Assembly (NCBI GenBank): GCA_910583845.1
Contig: CAJUAB010000010.1
Span: forward strand, 62,001 to 126,000
Source of the DNA: an uncultured Acetatifactor sp.
GTDB lineage: Bacteria > Bacillota > Clostridia > Lachnospirales > Lachnospiraceae
Direction of reading: 5' to 3'
DNA: 64,000 bases
Positions 30,480 through 38,617 of the stretch are shown here, one piece after another. The translations under genes and the position numbers were made by a program. The notes below the pieces were generated by a model, which had not been told where the DNA came from, did no database searches, and was given only the letters and a program-made list of their open reading frames with translations. Position 1 is the stretch's first letter. Each line of letters begins with the position of its first letter.

Positions 30480-30531
30480 TTGACAGATATATCGGTTTCC
30501 GATATAATTATATCGTCATCCGATATATCGG
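30480..30531 (+). promoter_or_regulatory. padR promoter with two overlapping operators
   Basis: Consensus -35 TTGACA (30480-30485) and -10 TATAAT (30503-30508) with 17-bp spacing. Operator 1, TATATCGG-TTT-CCGATATA (30488-30506), is perfect and covers the spacer and the -10. Operator 2, TATATCGT-CAT-CCGATATA (30509-30527), starts 21 bp later, two helical turns on the same face. A further CCGATATATCGG palindrome ends at 30531. This predicts autorepression. Confidence 0.85.
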
Positions 30532-30620
30532 CCGTCGAAATTGCTGGGCCGGGCAGCGTAGTTCCGCTGTCCCCCGCCAGATATCTTCTCCGGCAGATCC
30601 GGATCAGAGGAGGTGATAAG

Positions 30621-30950
30621 ATGACCGGTTGTGCATTGACGGAGGCTGTATATTACATTTTGCTCTCTCTGGTACAGCCCCTGCACGGATATGGCATCAT
30701 GCAAAATGTAGAGCAGTTGTCCGGAGGGCGGGTGAAATTGGCCGCCGGTACACTCTATGGCGCCATCAATACACTACTCATGAAAGGCTGGATTGCCGCC
30801 CTGCCAGGCGAGAGAGACAGCAGGAAAAAGGAGTATCAGATTACAGAGTCGGGAAAGAAGGCGCTGTGCGCCGAACTTGTGCGCCTGACGGAGCTTATTG
30901 AAAATGGCATTCAGATATTGGGCAGCGATGTAATAGCGCAAAACCAATAA
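30621..30950 (+). CDS. PadR-family transcriptional regulator
   Basis: A 109-residue winged-helix repressor, PadR-s1 type, with HGYGIMQNVEQLSGGRVKLAAGTLYGAI as the signature DNA-binding region and a short C-terminal dimerisation helix. ATG 30621 sits 7 nt after AGGAGG; the longer upstream frame starts inside the promoter and is rejected. It is followed by a DUF2812 gene, the standard partner of this regulator type in Firmicutes. Confidence 0.94.
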   Translation: MTGCALTEAVYYILLSLVQPLHGYGIMQNVEQLSGGRVKLAAGTLYGAINTLLMKGWIAALPGERDSRKKEYQITESGKKALCAELVRLTELIENGIQILGSDVIAQNQ

Positions 30951-31085
30951 GCGGGGCAGGAGATTACGAGCCAATACGCGCGGCCCCAGGGCATTTTTCA
31001 AACACGCTCCAGTGAGGGAATTACCTGCATAGCGCTTTCCGCGCCATACAGGTATGAAAATTCCAGGAAAGAAAGGTGGTAATGT

Positions 31086-31637
31086 ATGAGACAGGTAGTA
31101 CACAAATTATTTTTTATCTGGGACTACGAGAAAGAAGAAGCATGGCTTAATGAGATGGCAGCAAAGGGACTTGCCCTCATCTCGGTCAGATTTCTGGCTT
31201 ATGAATTTGAAAATACTCTGCCGGGGGAATATCATGTGTGTGTGCAGATCACGGAACATTCTTCCCGACACCCTGAGACAGCACATTATATTCATTTTCT
31301 GGAGGAGACCGGCGTACAGCATGTGGGCACAATCGTCCGGAATTCCTATTTCCGCAAAAAAACCGCTGACGGTCCGCTGGATCTGTTTTCAGACAATGCT
31401 TCTCTGATAAAACACATGAATTATATCCTGGCGATGCTTTACGCCCTGATGTGTCCGAATCTGTTCAATTTTTTCATGAGTATCTGTAATTATATGATGA
31501 ACCGGCGTTCATTAGGCACGTTCTTTTTCCTGAACGCCCTGATATGTCTTTTTCCCATCGGCCTTCTGTGTGTCGGAATCGTAAAGCTGTCTGTCCGGAA
31601 GAAAAAGCTGAAACAGGAACAGCAGATCTTTGAATAA
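31086..31637 (+). CDS. DUF2812 membrane protein
   Basis: A 183-residue protein. The N-terminal domain (about 1-110) opens HKLFFIWDYEKEEAWLNEMAAKGLAL, the DUF2812 signature, and ends with two TM segments (about 113-135 and 142-165) and a basic tail. PadR/DUF2812 pairs are widespread in Clostridia and Bacilli; the biochemical role is not established, and a membrane-stress sensing function is conjectural. It follows padR by 135 nt with AAAGGTGG before the ATG. Confidence 0.88.
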   Translation: MRQVVHKLFFIWDYEKEEAWLNEMAAKGLALISVRFLAYEFENTLPGEYHVCVQITEHSSRHPETAHYIHFLEETGVQHVGTIVRNSYFRKKTADGPLDLFSDNASLIKHMNYILAMLYALMCPNLFNFFMSICNYMMNRRSLGTFFFLNALICLFPIGLLCVGIVKLSVRKKKLKQEQQIFE

Positions 31638-31657
31638 CTGTCGGCTGCTTTCCGGTG

Positions 31658-32056
31658 CTACCTCGCCTGTATTCTGGCCAGAAGGGCTTCCTGCAATACC
31701 TGGGAAAAGTTCAGGCCCATGGCTGTAGCGGCCTCGTTCATCCACTGCGGGATGCTGAGAGTTTTCTTGACGGCCCGTGAGTTGGTGCGTCTTTTATAGG
31801 CCAGCAGATCAAACTCGATCACCACCAGAAACGCGTCCTGCCCGGGGGCAACCGCTCTGGGGTCCGAACCGGCGGGAAGAGGCCGCTGCTCCTTTTCATA
31901 GGCGGACACCGTCAGACCAAGGGCATCCGCGGCCGTCTCATAAGCCTGCGTCAGGTCATCGCCCTGGGCGGTACATTCCGGAATATCCGGAAAAGAAACC
32001 GTATAATTGCCTTCTTCAGCGATGTGAAATACTGCGGGATAAAATAATTTTTTCAT
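31658..32056 (-). CDS. HicB-family antitoxin-like protein (orphan)
   Basis: A 132-residue protein. The N-terminal HicB fold (FHIAEEGNYTVSFPDIPECTAQGDDLTQAYETAADALG) is followed by a ribbon-helix-helix-like C-terminal DNA-binding segment (about 95-130). ATG 32056 has GGAGG 6 nt before it. HicB normally neutralises the RNase toxin HicA encoded next to it, but no HicA-like frame (about 60-80 codons with its own site) is visible on either side, so this may be a stand-alone regulator or a relic. Confidence 0.85.
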   Translation of the reverse strand: MKKLFYPAVFHIAEEGNYTVSFPDIPECTAQGDDLTQAYETAADALGLTVSAYEKEQRPLPAGSDPRAVAPGQDAFLVVIEFDLLAYKRRTNSRAVKKTLSIPQWMNEAATAMGLNFSQVLQEALLARIQAR

Positions 32057-32097
32057 TATATGCCTCCATTTTCCAAAAATATTTCTGCTGAAAAGAA

Positions 32098-32151
32098 AAA
32101 GAGAAAACACAGATCCGGCATCCATAGATGCGAATCTCCTGTTTTCTCTTT
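32098..32151 (-). terminator. Terminator of the 32.2-33.2 kb lipoprotein gene
   Basis: AAAGAGAAAAC and GTTTTCTCTTT ends with an interrupted inner stem (GATCCG/CGAATC), followed on the minus strand by TTTTTCTTTTC. Confidence 0.6.
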
Positions 32152-32246
32152 GCTATTGTAGTTAAGTGTATGCTGTTTCAGGGAATCTGTCAAGTTCTTT
32201 TTTTTGCCAGATTGCATTTACCACGGATATATTCTGAGACAGCCTC

Positions 32247-33206
32247 CTACGGACGGCCCTTTTGAAACATGGGTACCCATTGCCCCGAATAATTGTCCAG
32301 CTCCAGAATGAAGGCAGGTTCCTCCGTATCATCCATATAAATATAGTAAGTATCCCAGCTTCCGTGCGTGATGTAAATATCTTCATACGCAATTCTGCCC
32401 TGTCGGTCGAAATAGCAGTTCCATGTGGTATACCATGTACCGAAAATATAGCTGTTGTGCCAGTAGGTGCGGCTTTTCAGATTACCGGTATCATAATACT
32501 CATAATCAATCCACAGGATTGTATCCGGCTTCGCGTTATTTTCCGACATATCCGTCAGAATGCCGGAAGCGTCATAATGAATGATCCGCCCCTGATCATC
32601 ATACTCCGTATTTTCCCTGAAATCCTCAGCTGCCTCAGCCCCATTGCCCCCGTCAAAGGCCTCCGGTCTGAGATAATCTTCCCGGATCTCCTTCTCTCCG
32701 CTCTCCTGCAATCCTTCAAAAACAAACCCGTACATACCCGCAGTGGCGAAAGTGCTGGAATCCCGCTCATAATAACGGATTCCGCATCCCCGCTGTGTCG
32801 CATCGTCATAGTAAAGCGTCAGCCGTTTCTGACCGTCCGGAAGAAAATACACAAAGAACGGCTCCTCCACGTCAAACCCAACTGCTGCCACAAAATCTGA
32901 CTCATTCTGATACCAGTAATTCTCTCCCTGCTCGCGCGCATGGACATAGATCCCGGAATGTGCCATATCCCCGTCCTGCGCCGCCTGCGTTTCCGCATCT
33001 GCCCGGCACAGCTCACCGGCCCCGCCTGGAAACTCTTTCAGCTTGCCGGCCCCGCCTGGAAGCTCTTTCCGATCTCCCAGGCGGAGTCCGCCGTGCTGAT
33101 ATGCCGCCGTGTCCTTCATTGGCTTTGCAGTCCCGGCAGCCGGAAACGCGCAGGCCTCCAAAAGTAAACCGATCATCCCCGCCAATATTGCCAGCTCTTT
33201 TCTCAT
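32247..33206 (-). CDS. Putative lipoprotein of unknown function
   Basis: A 319-residue protein. The N terminus MRKELAILAGMIGLLLEAC has a hydrophobic core and a possible lipobox Cys (LEAC). Residues about 45-70 carry a duplicated Pro-Gly-Gly-Ala-Gly segment encoded by a 30-nt direct repeat (near 33016-33075). The rest has YDDQGRIIHYD and YFDRQGRIAYED motifs, reminiscent of RHS-like or MORN-like 'toxin-antitoxin-style' beta repeats. ATG 33206 follows AAGGGGG. Family not recognised. Confidence 0.65.
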   Translation of the reverse strand: MRKELAILAGMIGLLLEACAFPAAGTAKPMKDTAAYQHGGLRLGDRKELPGGAGKLKEFPGGAGELCRADAETQAAQDGDMAHSGIYVHAREQGENYWYQNESDFVAAVGFDVEEPFFVYFLPDGQKRLTLYYDDATQRGCGIRYYERDSSTFATAGMYGFVFEGLQESGEKEIREDYLRPEAFDGGNGAEAAEDFRENTEYDDQGRIIHYDASGILTDMSENNAKPDTILWIDYEYYDTGNLKSRTYWHNSYIFGTWYTTWNCYFDRQGRIAYEDIYITHGSWDTYYIYMDDTEEPAFILELDNYSGQWVPMFQKGRP

Positions 33207-33457
33207 AATGTCCAGCCCCCTTATTGCAAACACGCTCCGGCACAACCCGCTTGTCTTTCCACAGGATGGTCCTTCCGTCAGATTCATTGTACCACAGCTT
33301 TTTTTACAAAACATAAAAACACATAAAAATATACTGGAAAATCTGCGCCATCTGTGTTAGACTTAAAAATGGTCAGGAATCAAATCCTGCTCCAGACAGA
33401 CAACAGAATCTACACTCAGTAGAAAACTGTCGCAAATAATAACAGGAGGTCCGGCAA

Positions 33458-33469
33458 ATGCGGAGATAG
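33458..33469 (+). CDS. Three-codon upstream ORF (Met-Arg-Arg)
   Basis: ATG CGG AGA TAG, 8 nt after a perfect AGGAGG (33444-33449). It is too short to encode a functional peptide, and the good ribosome-binding site in an otherwise untranslated leader argues for a ribosome-sensing role in attenuation of the ABC-F gene. Confidence 0.6.
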   Translation: MRR

Positions 33470-33621
33470 TCTATGAACAGTAACTACACAGAGATTCCGG
33501 CGATACGGCTTACTTTTGGCAGGCTGTGTTCTTTGTGTAACCGTTGATAGAGATCTGGTCATTTGTCTTATCCTGTGAAGACAGGCATTTTCTGCCTGCG
33601 ACATGGTATGCGCGAGAATCT

Positions 33622-33658
33622 GCTTTCGGTTACATCATTGAGCCGGAAGCATTTTTTT
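33622..33658 (+). terminator. Leader terminator upstream of the ABC-F gene
   Basis: GCTTTCGGTT (33622-33631) pairs with AGCCGGAAGC (33641-33650) through ten pairs, two of them G-U, and is followed by seven T residues. It lies 44 nt before the ABC-F start. Confidence 0.85.
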
Positions 33659-33701
33659 ATGGGTTTGGCATATAACGGCAAAGCCCGGATGGGAGGTGCC
33701 C

Positions 33702-35240
33702 ATGTTACAGGTTAAAAATTTGAATATTTATCACAAAAAGGATCTGCGCCCTCTGACGGCAAATCTTTCCTTTACATTGAAGGACGGGGACAAAGCCGCT
33801 GTCATCGGAGAGGAGGGCAACGGCAAATCCACACTGTTGAAACTGCTGTATGACCCGGCTCTGGCAGCGGATTACGCCGAGTACGATGGGGAAATCATCA
33901 GAAATCACCTGGTCTGCGGTTATCTGCCCCAGGAACTTTCCCGGGCGGACCGCGGGAAAACCGTCTACGAATTTTTGAGTGAGGAACCCGCCTTTCTGGA
34001 GGCGGACTACCGGGAATTGTCTTCTCTGGCCGGCAGACTCGGCATCGGCGCGGATCTTTTGTACAGTGATTTTGGAATGGAAATCCTCTCCGGCGGGGAG
34101 AAAATAAAGGTGCAGCTCATCAGGATTCTGAGCAGACATCCCAATCTGCTTCTGCTGGATGAGCCGTCCAACGATATGGATATCGCCACTCTGGAGTGGC
34201 TGGATCATTTCATCAATGACTGCGCTTTTCCCGTGCTCTATATCTCCCACGACGAGACGCTGCTGGAGCGCACCGCCAACATGATTCTGCATATGGAACA
34301 GTTAAAGCGCAAGACGGAAAGCCATTGCAGCGTATTTCACACAGGCTACCGGGAGTATGTGGAAATCCGGCGGGAAAACTTTAACCGGCAGGAACGCCTG
34401 GCCCTGGAAGAGAAAGCCGCCTATGAGAAGCAGCAGGAAAAATTCCGGAAAATCTATGAGAAAGTGGAGTACCGGCAGGATATGGTTTCAAGACAGAACC
34501 CCGGCAAGGCGGCTCTGCTGAAAAAGAAAATGCATTCCGTCAAGTCCATGCAGCGGCGCTTTGAGCGCCAGGCGGAGAACATGACCCCAAGGCCGGAGAC
34601 GGAGGAAGCCATCTTTTTCCGCTTTGCGCCGGGAGAGGGCATCCCTGCGGGGAAATGGGTGATCGACTGGGAGCTGCCCCTGCTAAGAGTGGGAGAGAGG
34701 GAACTGGCCCACAATATACAGCTGCGGATCAGGGGCCCGGAAAAGGTATGCGTCATCGGAAAAAACGGCGCGGGAAAAACCACTCTTCTGCGGGCTGTCG
34801 CCGGGCAGCTTCTGGAGAGGACGGATATCCGGGCCGCCTATATGCCCCAGAACTATGAGGAACTTCTGGCTCCGGACAGTACGCCGGTGGAATATCTGTG
34901 CAGAGTGGGGGATAAGGAGGAAGTCACCAAGATCCGTACCTACCTGGGAAGCATGAAATACACCGTGCAGGAAATGGAGCACGCCATCCGTGACCTCTCC
35001 GGCGGGCAGAAAGCCAAGCTGCTGCTGTTAAAGATGAGCATGGAGCATCGGAATGTCCTGATCCTGGACGAACCCACGCGAAACTTCTCCCCTCTGTCGG
35101 GTCCGGTGATCCGGGAACTTTTGCGGAGTTTCCCGGGGGCCGTGATCAGTGTCTCCCATGACCGGATGTATATCCGGGAGGTCTGCGACCGGGTGCTGGA
35201 GCTGCGGGAGGATGGGCTGTTTCCCGTTGATTCCCTGTGA
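33702..35240 (+). CDS. ABC-F family ribosomal protection/translation factor
   Basis: A 512-residue soluble protein with two ABC ATPase domains and no membrane segments. Domain 1: Walker A GEEGNGKST, signature LSGGEKIKVQL, LLLLDEPSNDMD. Domain 2: GKNGAGKTT, LSGGQKAKLLLLK, VLILDEPTRNFSP. The charged linker (about 215-295) is the P-site tRNA interaction motif that reaches the ribosome in this family. The attenuator leader points to antibiotic-inducible resistance rather than housekeeping function. GGGAGG lies 5 nt before ATG 33702; a GTG at 33696 overlaps that site. Confidence 0.92.
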   Translation: MLQVKNLNIYHKKDLRPLTANLSFTLKDGDKAAVIGEEGNGKSTLLKLLYDPALAADYAEYDGEIIRNHLVCGYLPQELSRADRGKTVYEFLSEEPAFLEADYRELSSLAGRLGIGADLLYSDFGMEILSGGEKIKVQLIRILSRHPNLLLLDEPSNDMDIATLEWLDHFINDCAFPVLYISHDETLLERTANMILHMEQLKRKTESHCSVFHTGYREYVEIRRENFNRQERLALEEKAAYEKQQEKFRKIYEKVEYRQDMVSRQNPGKAALLKKKMHSVKSMQRRFERQAENMTPRPETEEAIFFRFAPGEGIPAGKWVIDWELPLLRVGERELAHNIQLRIRGPEKVCVIGKNGAGKTTLLRAVAGQLLERTDIRAAYMPQNYEELLAPDSTPVEYLCRVGDKEEVTKIRTYLGSMKYTVQEMEHAIRDLSGGQKAKLLLLKMSMEHRNVLILDEPTRNFSPLSGPVIRELLRSFPGAVISVSHDRMYIREVCDRVLELREDGLFPVDSL

Positions 35241-35289
35241 CGGGCCTGGTATGATTCTTCGCTCGCGGGGGGCAGCGCTCCAATCTGTC

Positions 35290-35322
35290 GAAAACGACAT
35301 TGGAAATTCCGATGTCGTTTTC
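35290..35322. terminator. Near-perfect hairpin between convergent genes
   Basis: A 33-nt self-complementary sequence forming about 16 pairs (GAAAACGACAT and ATGTCGTTTTC ends, GGAAATTCC core). It sits 50 nt after the ABC-F stop and before the convergent exporter stop; the TTTTC arm could serve both strands. Confidence 0.65.
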
Positions 35323-35405
35323 TGTCAGGCCCCCCAAGCGCAGGCTGCCGGGCCAGAGCACCCGATCTGACAGGAGCAATGCCACGGGCGCAGATCCGTT
35401 GCCGT

Positions 35406-37019
35406 TCATCCCAGAAGCTGTCCGTTTCCTATTCTGAAAATATGATCATACGCCCCTTCCTCCATCAGATGATGTGTAATCGTCAACAATGTCAGATCCG
35501 GAATCCCCAGCAGCAGCGTCTCTATTTCCCTGGCTGTCCCTTCGTCCAGGGCAGAGGTCCCTTCATCCAGTATCAGAAAGCGGGTATTGCGAATCAACGC
35601 GCGGGCTATGGCCACCCTCTGCCGCTGTCCGCCGGACAGGCGTTCGCCCCGCTGGCCCACCTGGTATTCCAGTCCCCCTTCCAGAGTATCCATGAATTTA
35701 CCCACACCGCTGAGAGATACCGCGCGCTCCAGCTGCTCCGCCTCAAAATCCTCATACAGACAGATATTGTTTCGGATTGTATCGTCAAACAGAAAAACCT
35801 CCTGCTGGATGCAGGAAACAATCTTGCACAGCTTTTTGTGATCAATATTGTGAAGTTCTTTCCCGTCATACAGGATTTTACCCTGATAATCCCCGTAATT
35901 ACCGGTAATCAGATGAATGAGCGTACTTTTGCCGCATCCGCTCTCCCCTGTGAGCGCATATTTTTTCCCCCGTTCTATTTTCAGGTTGATTCCATTCACC
36001 ACGGGCTGCTCTTTACTATAGCCAAAGGACAGATCTTCCACCGTCACTTCCCGCTCAAAAGTGGCCGCCTCGCTTCCGCCGGCGTCAGGGTCCGTATATT
36101 CTTCCATCTCCTGTATGCGCTGTACAATGGGAGTCACTCCCATAAGCAGGGGGGCGCTTTGCAGAAACATACTGAATTCTCCGCAAAAGCCGCTGCTCAG
36201 GGTGATAAACACCACCAAGGCCCCAAAGGACATTTGCCCGTTGACCACCATATAGCAGGACAGAACCAGTATGACTGTCTGGGACAAAATGCTGAAAAAC
36301 TGGGACAGCCCATCAGACGCGGAGGAAAGGGCATCCGTATGGTATTCACACTTTTTCAGCCCGGTATTGGAGTCCAGAAAGCGTTTCCTGACTATATTTT
36401 GTATGCCAAAGGAATTTATGACGGAAAACGCGGAGAAAAATTCTGACAGCAAGGTTGTAAGTTCCGCTTGCGCCAGCGAGCGTTTTTCCTGCCATCTTTT
36501 GATCCTGCCTCCCAGCGCGATCGGAACGAGCGCTATGACGCAGGCAAAAATCAGTGTGCAGACCGCCAGCACCGGCTGATAATAGAACATCAGAGCCGCA
36601 TGGAATATCATGCCTGCCACCGCCAGGACGAGCATATACAACACACCCATATACAGACTGCGCAGGGTGCTGATGTCATTCGTCAGGGCCGAGAGATAAT
36701 CGGCGGTGTTGCGCGAAAAAAAGTCCCTGTAATTTCTGCGCATAATCCCCTGAAAAGCCCTGCCCCGGATGTCATTCATCAGCTTGTCCGCAAACATCTC
36801 CTGGTAAATCTTGGTTCCCATATACAGACAGGCCCCTGTGAAAGAATAGACCAGCAGTACCGCCGCGTAAAACAGGATGGCCTCCCGGTTCTGGGCAACC
36901 ACTTCATCAATCAGGTGCTGATTCAGCACAGATGTTCCAACCAGCACACCGTCCATCACTATAATGGACAGGATGGCCAGGGCAAACTGCCCTTTCATAT
37001 TTTTAATATATTTCCACAT
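35406..37019 (-). CDS. ABC exporter (fused membrane and ATPase domains) of the RiPP operon
   Basis: A 537-residue half-transporter. Six TM segments (about 12-290), then an ATPase with Walker A GESGCGKST, signature RLSGGQRQRVAIARAL, Walker B FLILDEGTSALDE and His in TITHHL. There is no N-terminal C39 peptidase domain, so leader removal, if any, must come from elsewhere. ATG 37019 follows GGGAG by 8 nt. Third gene after the radical SAM enzyme and the 22-residue peptide; it presumably exports the modified peptide (inference). Confidence 0.9.
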   Translation of the reverse strand: MWKYIKNMKGQFALAILSIIVMDGVLVGTSVLNQHLIDEVVAQNREAILFYAAVLLVYSFTGACLYMGTKIYQEMFADKLMNDIRGRAFQGIMRRNYRDFFSRNTADYLSALTNDISTLRSLYMGVLYMLVLAVAGMIFHAALMFYYQPVLAVCTLIFACVIALVPIALGGRIKRWQEKRSLAQAELTTLLSEFFSAFSVINSFGIQNIVRKRFLDSNTGLKKCEYHTDALSSASDGLSQFFSILSQTVILVLSCYMVVNGQMSFGALVVFITLSSGFCGEFSMFLQSAPLLMGVTPIVQRIQEMEEYTDPDAGGSEAATFEREVTVEDLSFGYSKEQPVVNGINLKIERGKKYALTGESGCGKSTLIHLITGNYGDYQGKILYDGKELHNIDHKKLCKIVSCIQQEVFLFDDTIRNNICLYEDFEAEQLERAVSLSGVGKFMDTLEGGLEYQVGQRGERLSGGQRQRVAIARALIRNTRFLILDEGTSALDEGTAREIETLLLGIPDLTLLTITHHLMEEGAYDHIFRIGNGQLLG

Positions 37020-37070
37020 TTTCTTCGCTCCCGTTTAGGATTGTTTAACGTATCTCCCCGCAACAGCTTT

Positions 37071-37125
37071 AGCACCACAAAACTGTGATGCTGAAACCGT
37101 CAGAAAGGCATTTGAAACTTTTCTG
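37071..37125 (-). promoter_or_regulatory. Two hairpins between the precursor and exporter genes
   Basis: In the 120-nt spacer, AGCACCACA/TGTGATGCT (37071-37092) and CAGAAA/TTTCTG (37101-37125) can each fold. Neither has a T-run. They may stabilise or terminate part of the transcript, so that the small peptide is made in excess over the exporter. Confidence 0.4.
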
Positions 37126-37139
37126 TGTCTTGTTATTGT

Positions 37140-37208
37140 TTACAGTTCAATAACTTTGCCGCTCTGTCCAACAATACAAACCTGTACCTTTACACTTTCA
37201 AAACGCAT
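37140..37208 (-). CDS. 22-residue candidate RiPP precursor peptide
   Basis: A small gene between the radical SAM enzyme (26 nt upstream) and the exporter. ATG 37208 is preceded by AAAGGAGGG at 7 nt, one of the strongest ribosome-binding sites in the window. The peptide begins MRFESVKVQV, has one Cys at position 11, a GQSGK turn and ends KVIEL. No Trp. Its very short length, strong site and position make it the best substrate candidate for the maturase; no other small frame with a site is seen in the operon. No homology is known to me. Confidence 0.6.
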   Translation of the reverse strand: MRFESVKVQVCIVGQSGKVIEL

Positions 37209-37234
37209 TGCCTTGCCCTCCTTTCACTGGATAT

Positions 37235-38431
37235 TTATCCTTTCAATGCCGATAGTGTTTTTTCTATATGAGAAGCATATATCGGGCATAACGGATCTGT
37301 GTCCTTCAGATTCCCTCGTAATGCGTAACTTCGAAACAGACACCCACCACCACAAATATAACGATATTTACATTCCGAGCATTCCTCTTTTCGACTCACA
37401 TCAAACATCGGCCTATCCAAAAACACTGTATTCAAGTCATTTGATAACGCATTTCCCATCAAATATGCACTGTCATGAAACATATGGCAGGGATAAACAT
37501 CTCCGTTTGCTGAAATACTCAGTTCCATACTTCCTGCGCCGCAACAATCCCTGCAATTGATTTCACTGGTTATAGATGTGTCAGTAATTGTTATATCATT
37601 ATGATAAACGGCATTTTCTAACATCTGCATATCTATATTTGTCAATTCAAAAGCATCTGTGCGGCTGGAATGAGAGACTGAAAACAAGCTAAAACTATAA
37701 TTGACTCCCAGTGACTCTGCCAATGCTTTCATTTCCGTGATGGCCTGCAAATTTTTCTTATGTATTGTAAAAATTATGGATATATTCTTTACCTGATCAC
37801 GCAATTGTTTTATAATACTGACTACCCTCTCATGAGATGATTTTCTGAAAAAAGAGGATTCCCTGCTGAAGCCGTCCAGTGAAAACGATAAATCATCCAG
37901 ATACATGCATGCGTTGATATATGAAGCGAAATCCGCTACGCCGTTCGTTATACAACATACGTTTTGTATTTTTGCCTCCTGTTTCATATATTTTATTAAG
38001 TCTAATATATCTTTTCGAAGAAAAGGTTCACCTCCTGATATGACCAATGCCTTTATATGCGCATTCGCCAGATTGTCTATTATTTTGATCATCTCTGAAT
38101 GAGATAACTCGCTCTCCGTAACATGATCTGTCTTGGAATAACAGCCAGGACAATCCATATTACATCGTGATGTCACATGTAAATATGCTGCCCTTACAGG
38201 AGCGGTCTTGTCACTGCATGTAAATTGTCTGTTTCTGTTGAGCGCATCTATTAAAGCAAATTCTGATTCAGATAGAGCTTCCAGATTTACATCACATCCC
38301 TGTACCAATTGATCCGCCAGTTCCGTTCCTTTGTCATCCAGCCCGAATAACGATTGTGTTCTTGGATTACCCAGCATTTCTACGCCATCAATTGCGAATC
38401 GGATGCAATCATTGTTTAATTTGTAAAACAT
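37235..38431 (-). CDS. Radical SAM/SPASM peptide maturase with RRE-like N terminus
   Basis: A 398-residue enzyme. Residues 1-80 look like a PqqD/RRE winged helix (YKLNNDCIRFAIDGVEML), which binds leader peptides. The radical SAM core has Cys90, Cys94, Cys97 (CNMDCPGC) for the SAM cluster and GGEP at 133-136. The C-terminal SPASM region has Cys at 293, 296, 297, 315, 351, 354, 360, 364 and 382 for auxiliary clusters. Such enzymes install thioether, C-C or epimer modifications in ribosomal peptides. First gene of the operon, from an operator-linked promoter. The chemistry cannot be read from sequence. Confidence 0.92.
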   Translation of the reverse strand: MFYKLNNDCIRFAIDGVEMLGNPRTQSLFGLDDKGTELADQLVQGCDVNLEALSESEFALIDALNRNRQFTCSDKTAPVRAAYLHVTSRCNMDCPGCYSKTDHVTESELSHSEMIKIIDNLANAHIKALVISGGEPFLRKDILDLIKYMKQEAKIQNVCCITNGVADFASYINACMYLDDLSFSLDGFSRESSFFRKSSHERVVSIIKQLRDQVKNISIIFTIHKKNLQAITEMKALAESLGVNYSFSLFSVSHSSRTDAFELTNIDMQMLENAVYHNDITITDTSITSEINCRDCCGAGSMELSISANGDVYPCHMFHDSAYLMGNALSNDLNTVFLDRPMFDVSRKEECSECKYRYICGGGCLFRSYALRGNLKDTDPLCPIYASHIEKTLSALKG

Positions 38432-38480
38432 TTTATCCGCGCCTTCCTGTTGGTTCCTTATTGCTATATCAACAAGTCAT

Positions 38481-38509
38481 ATTATACCCTTCCTCTTTGC
38501 ATATAACAA
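38481..38509 (-). promoter_or_regulatory. Promoter of the radical SAM operon
   Basis: On the minus strand, TTGTTA (38504-38509) and TATAAT (38481-38486) are separated by 17 bp. The -35 overlaps the outer end of the operator, three bp from the TTGACAACTTTGG half-site. The weak -35 and its position suggest activation by a regulator bound at the operator. Confidence 0.75.
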
Positions 38510-38562
38510 GAACCAAAGTTGTCAAATTCCGGTGTAAAAAATTTGACAACTTTGGTTCTTGT
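38506..38562. promoter_or_regulatory. Perfect 23-bp inverted-repeat operator between divergent promoters
   Basis: Arms at 38506-38528 and 38540-38562 are perfectly complementary over 23 bp, with an 11-bp centre. The core half-site is TTGACAACTTTGG. Divergent promoters lie on both sides, each with its -35 box overlapping the outer end of an arm. A related pair of half-sites occurs at 44524-44569. Confidence 0.85.
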
Positions 38563-38588
38563 CATTCCTGCTCAATTATGCTTATAAT
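38559..38588 (+). promoter_or_regulatory. Promoter of the signal-peptide gene
   Basis: TTGTCA (38559-38564) and TATAAT (38583-38588), 18-bp spacing. The -35 starts three bp after TTGACAACTTTGG (38543-38555), the same geometry as the divergent radical SAM promoter. Confidence 0.75.
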
Positions 38589-38617
38589 TTTCATATATCA
38601 TTTGATGAGGAAATTAC

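Larger units (their letters stand above)
33444..33658 (+). promoter_or_regulatory. Ribosome-mediated attenuator leader of the ABC-F gene
   Basis: The 33207-33701 gap holds a leader. AGGAGG and a three-codon ORF (33458-33469) are followed by strand 1 TACACAGAGA (33485-33494), which can pair with strand 2 TCTTTGTGTA (33530-33539). TGTAACCG (33536-33543) overlaps strand 2 and can pair with CGGTTACA (33627-33634), the ascending arm of a terminator (33622-33658). A separate CAGGCA/TGCCTG hairpin lies at 33582-33598. Stalling on the short ORF would free strand 2 to act as anti-terminator. The pairings are seen; the mechanism is inferred from ABC-F and erm leaders. Confidence 0.75.
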
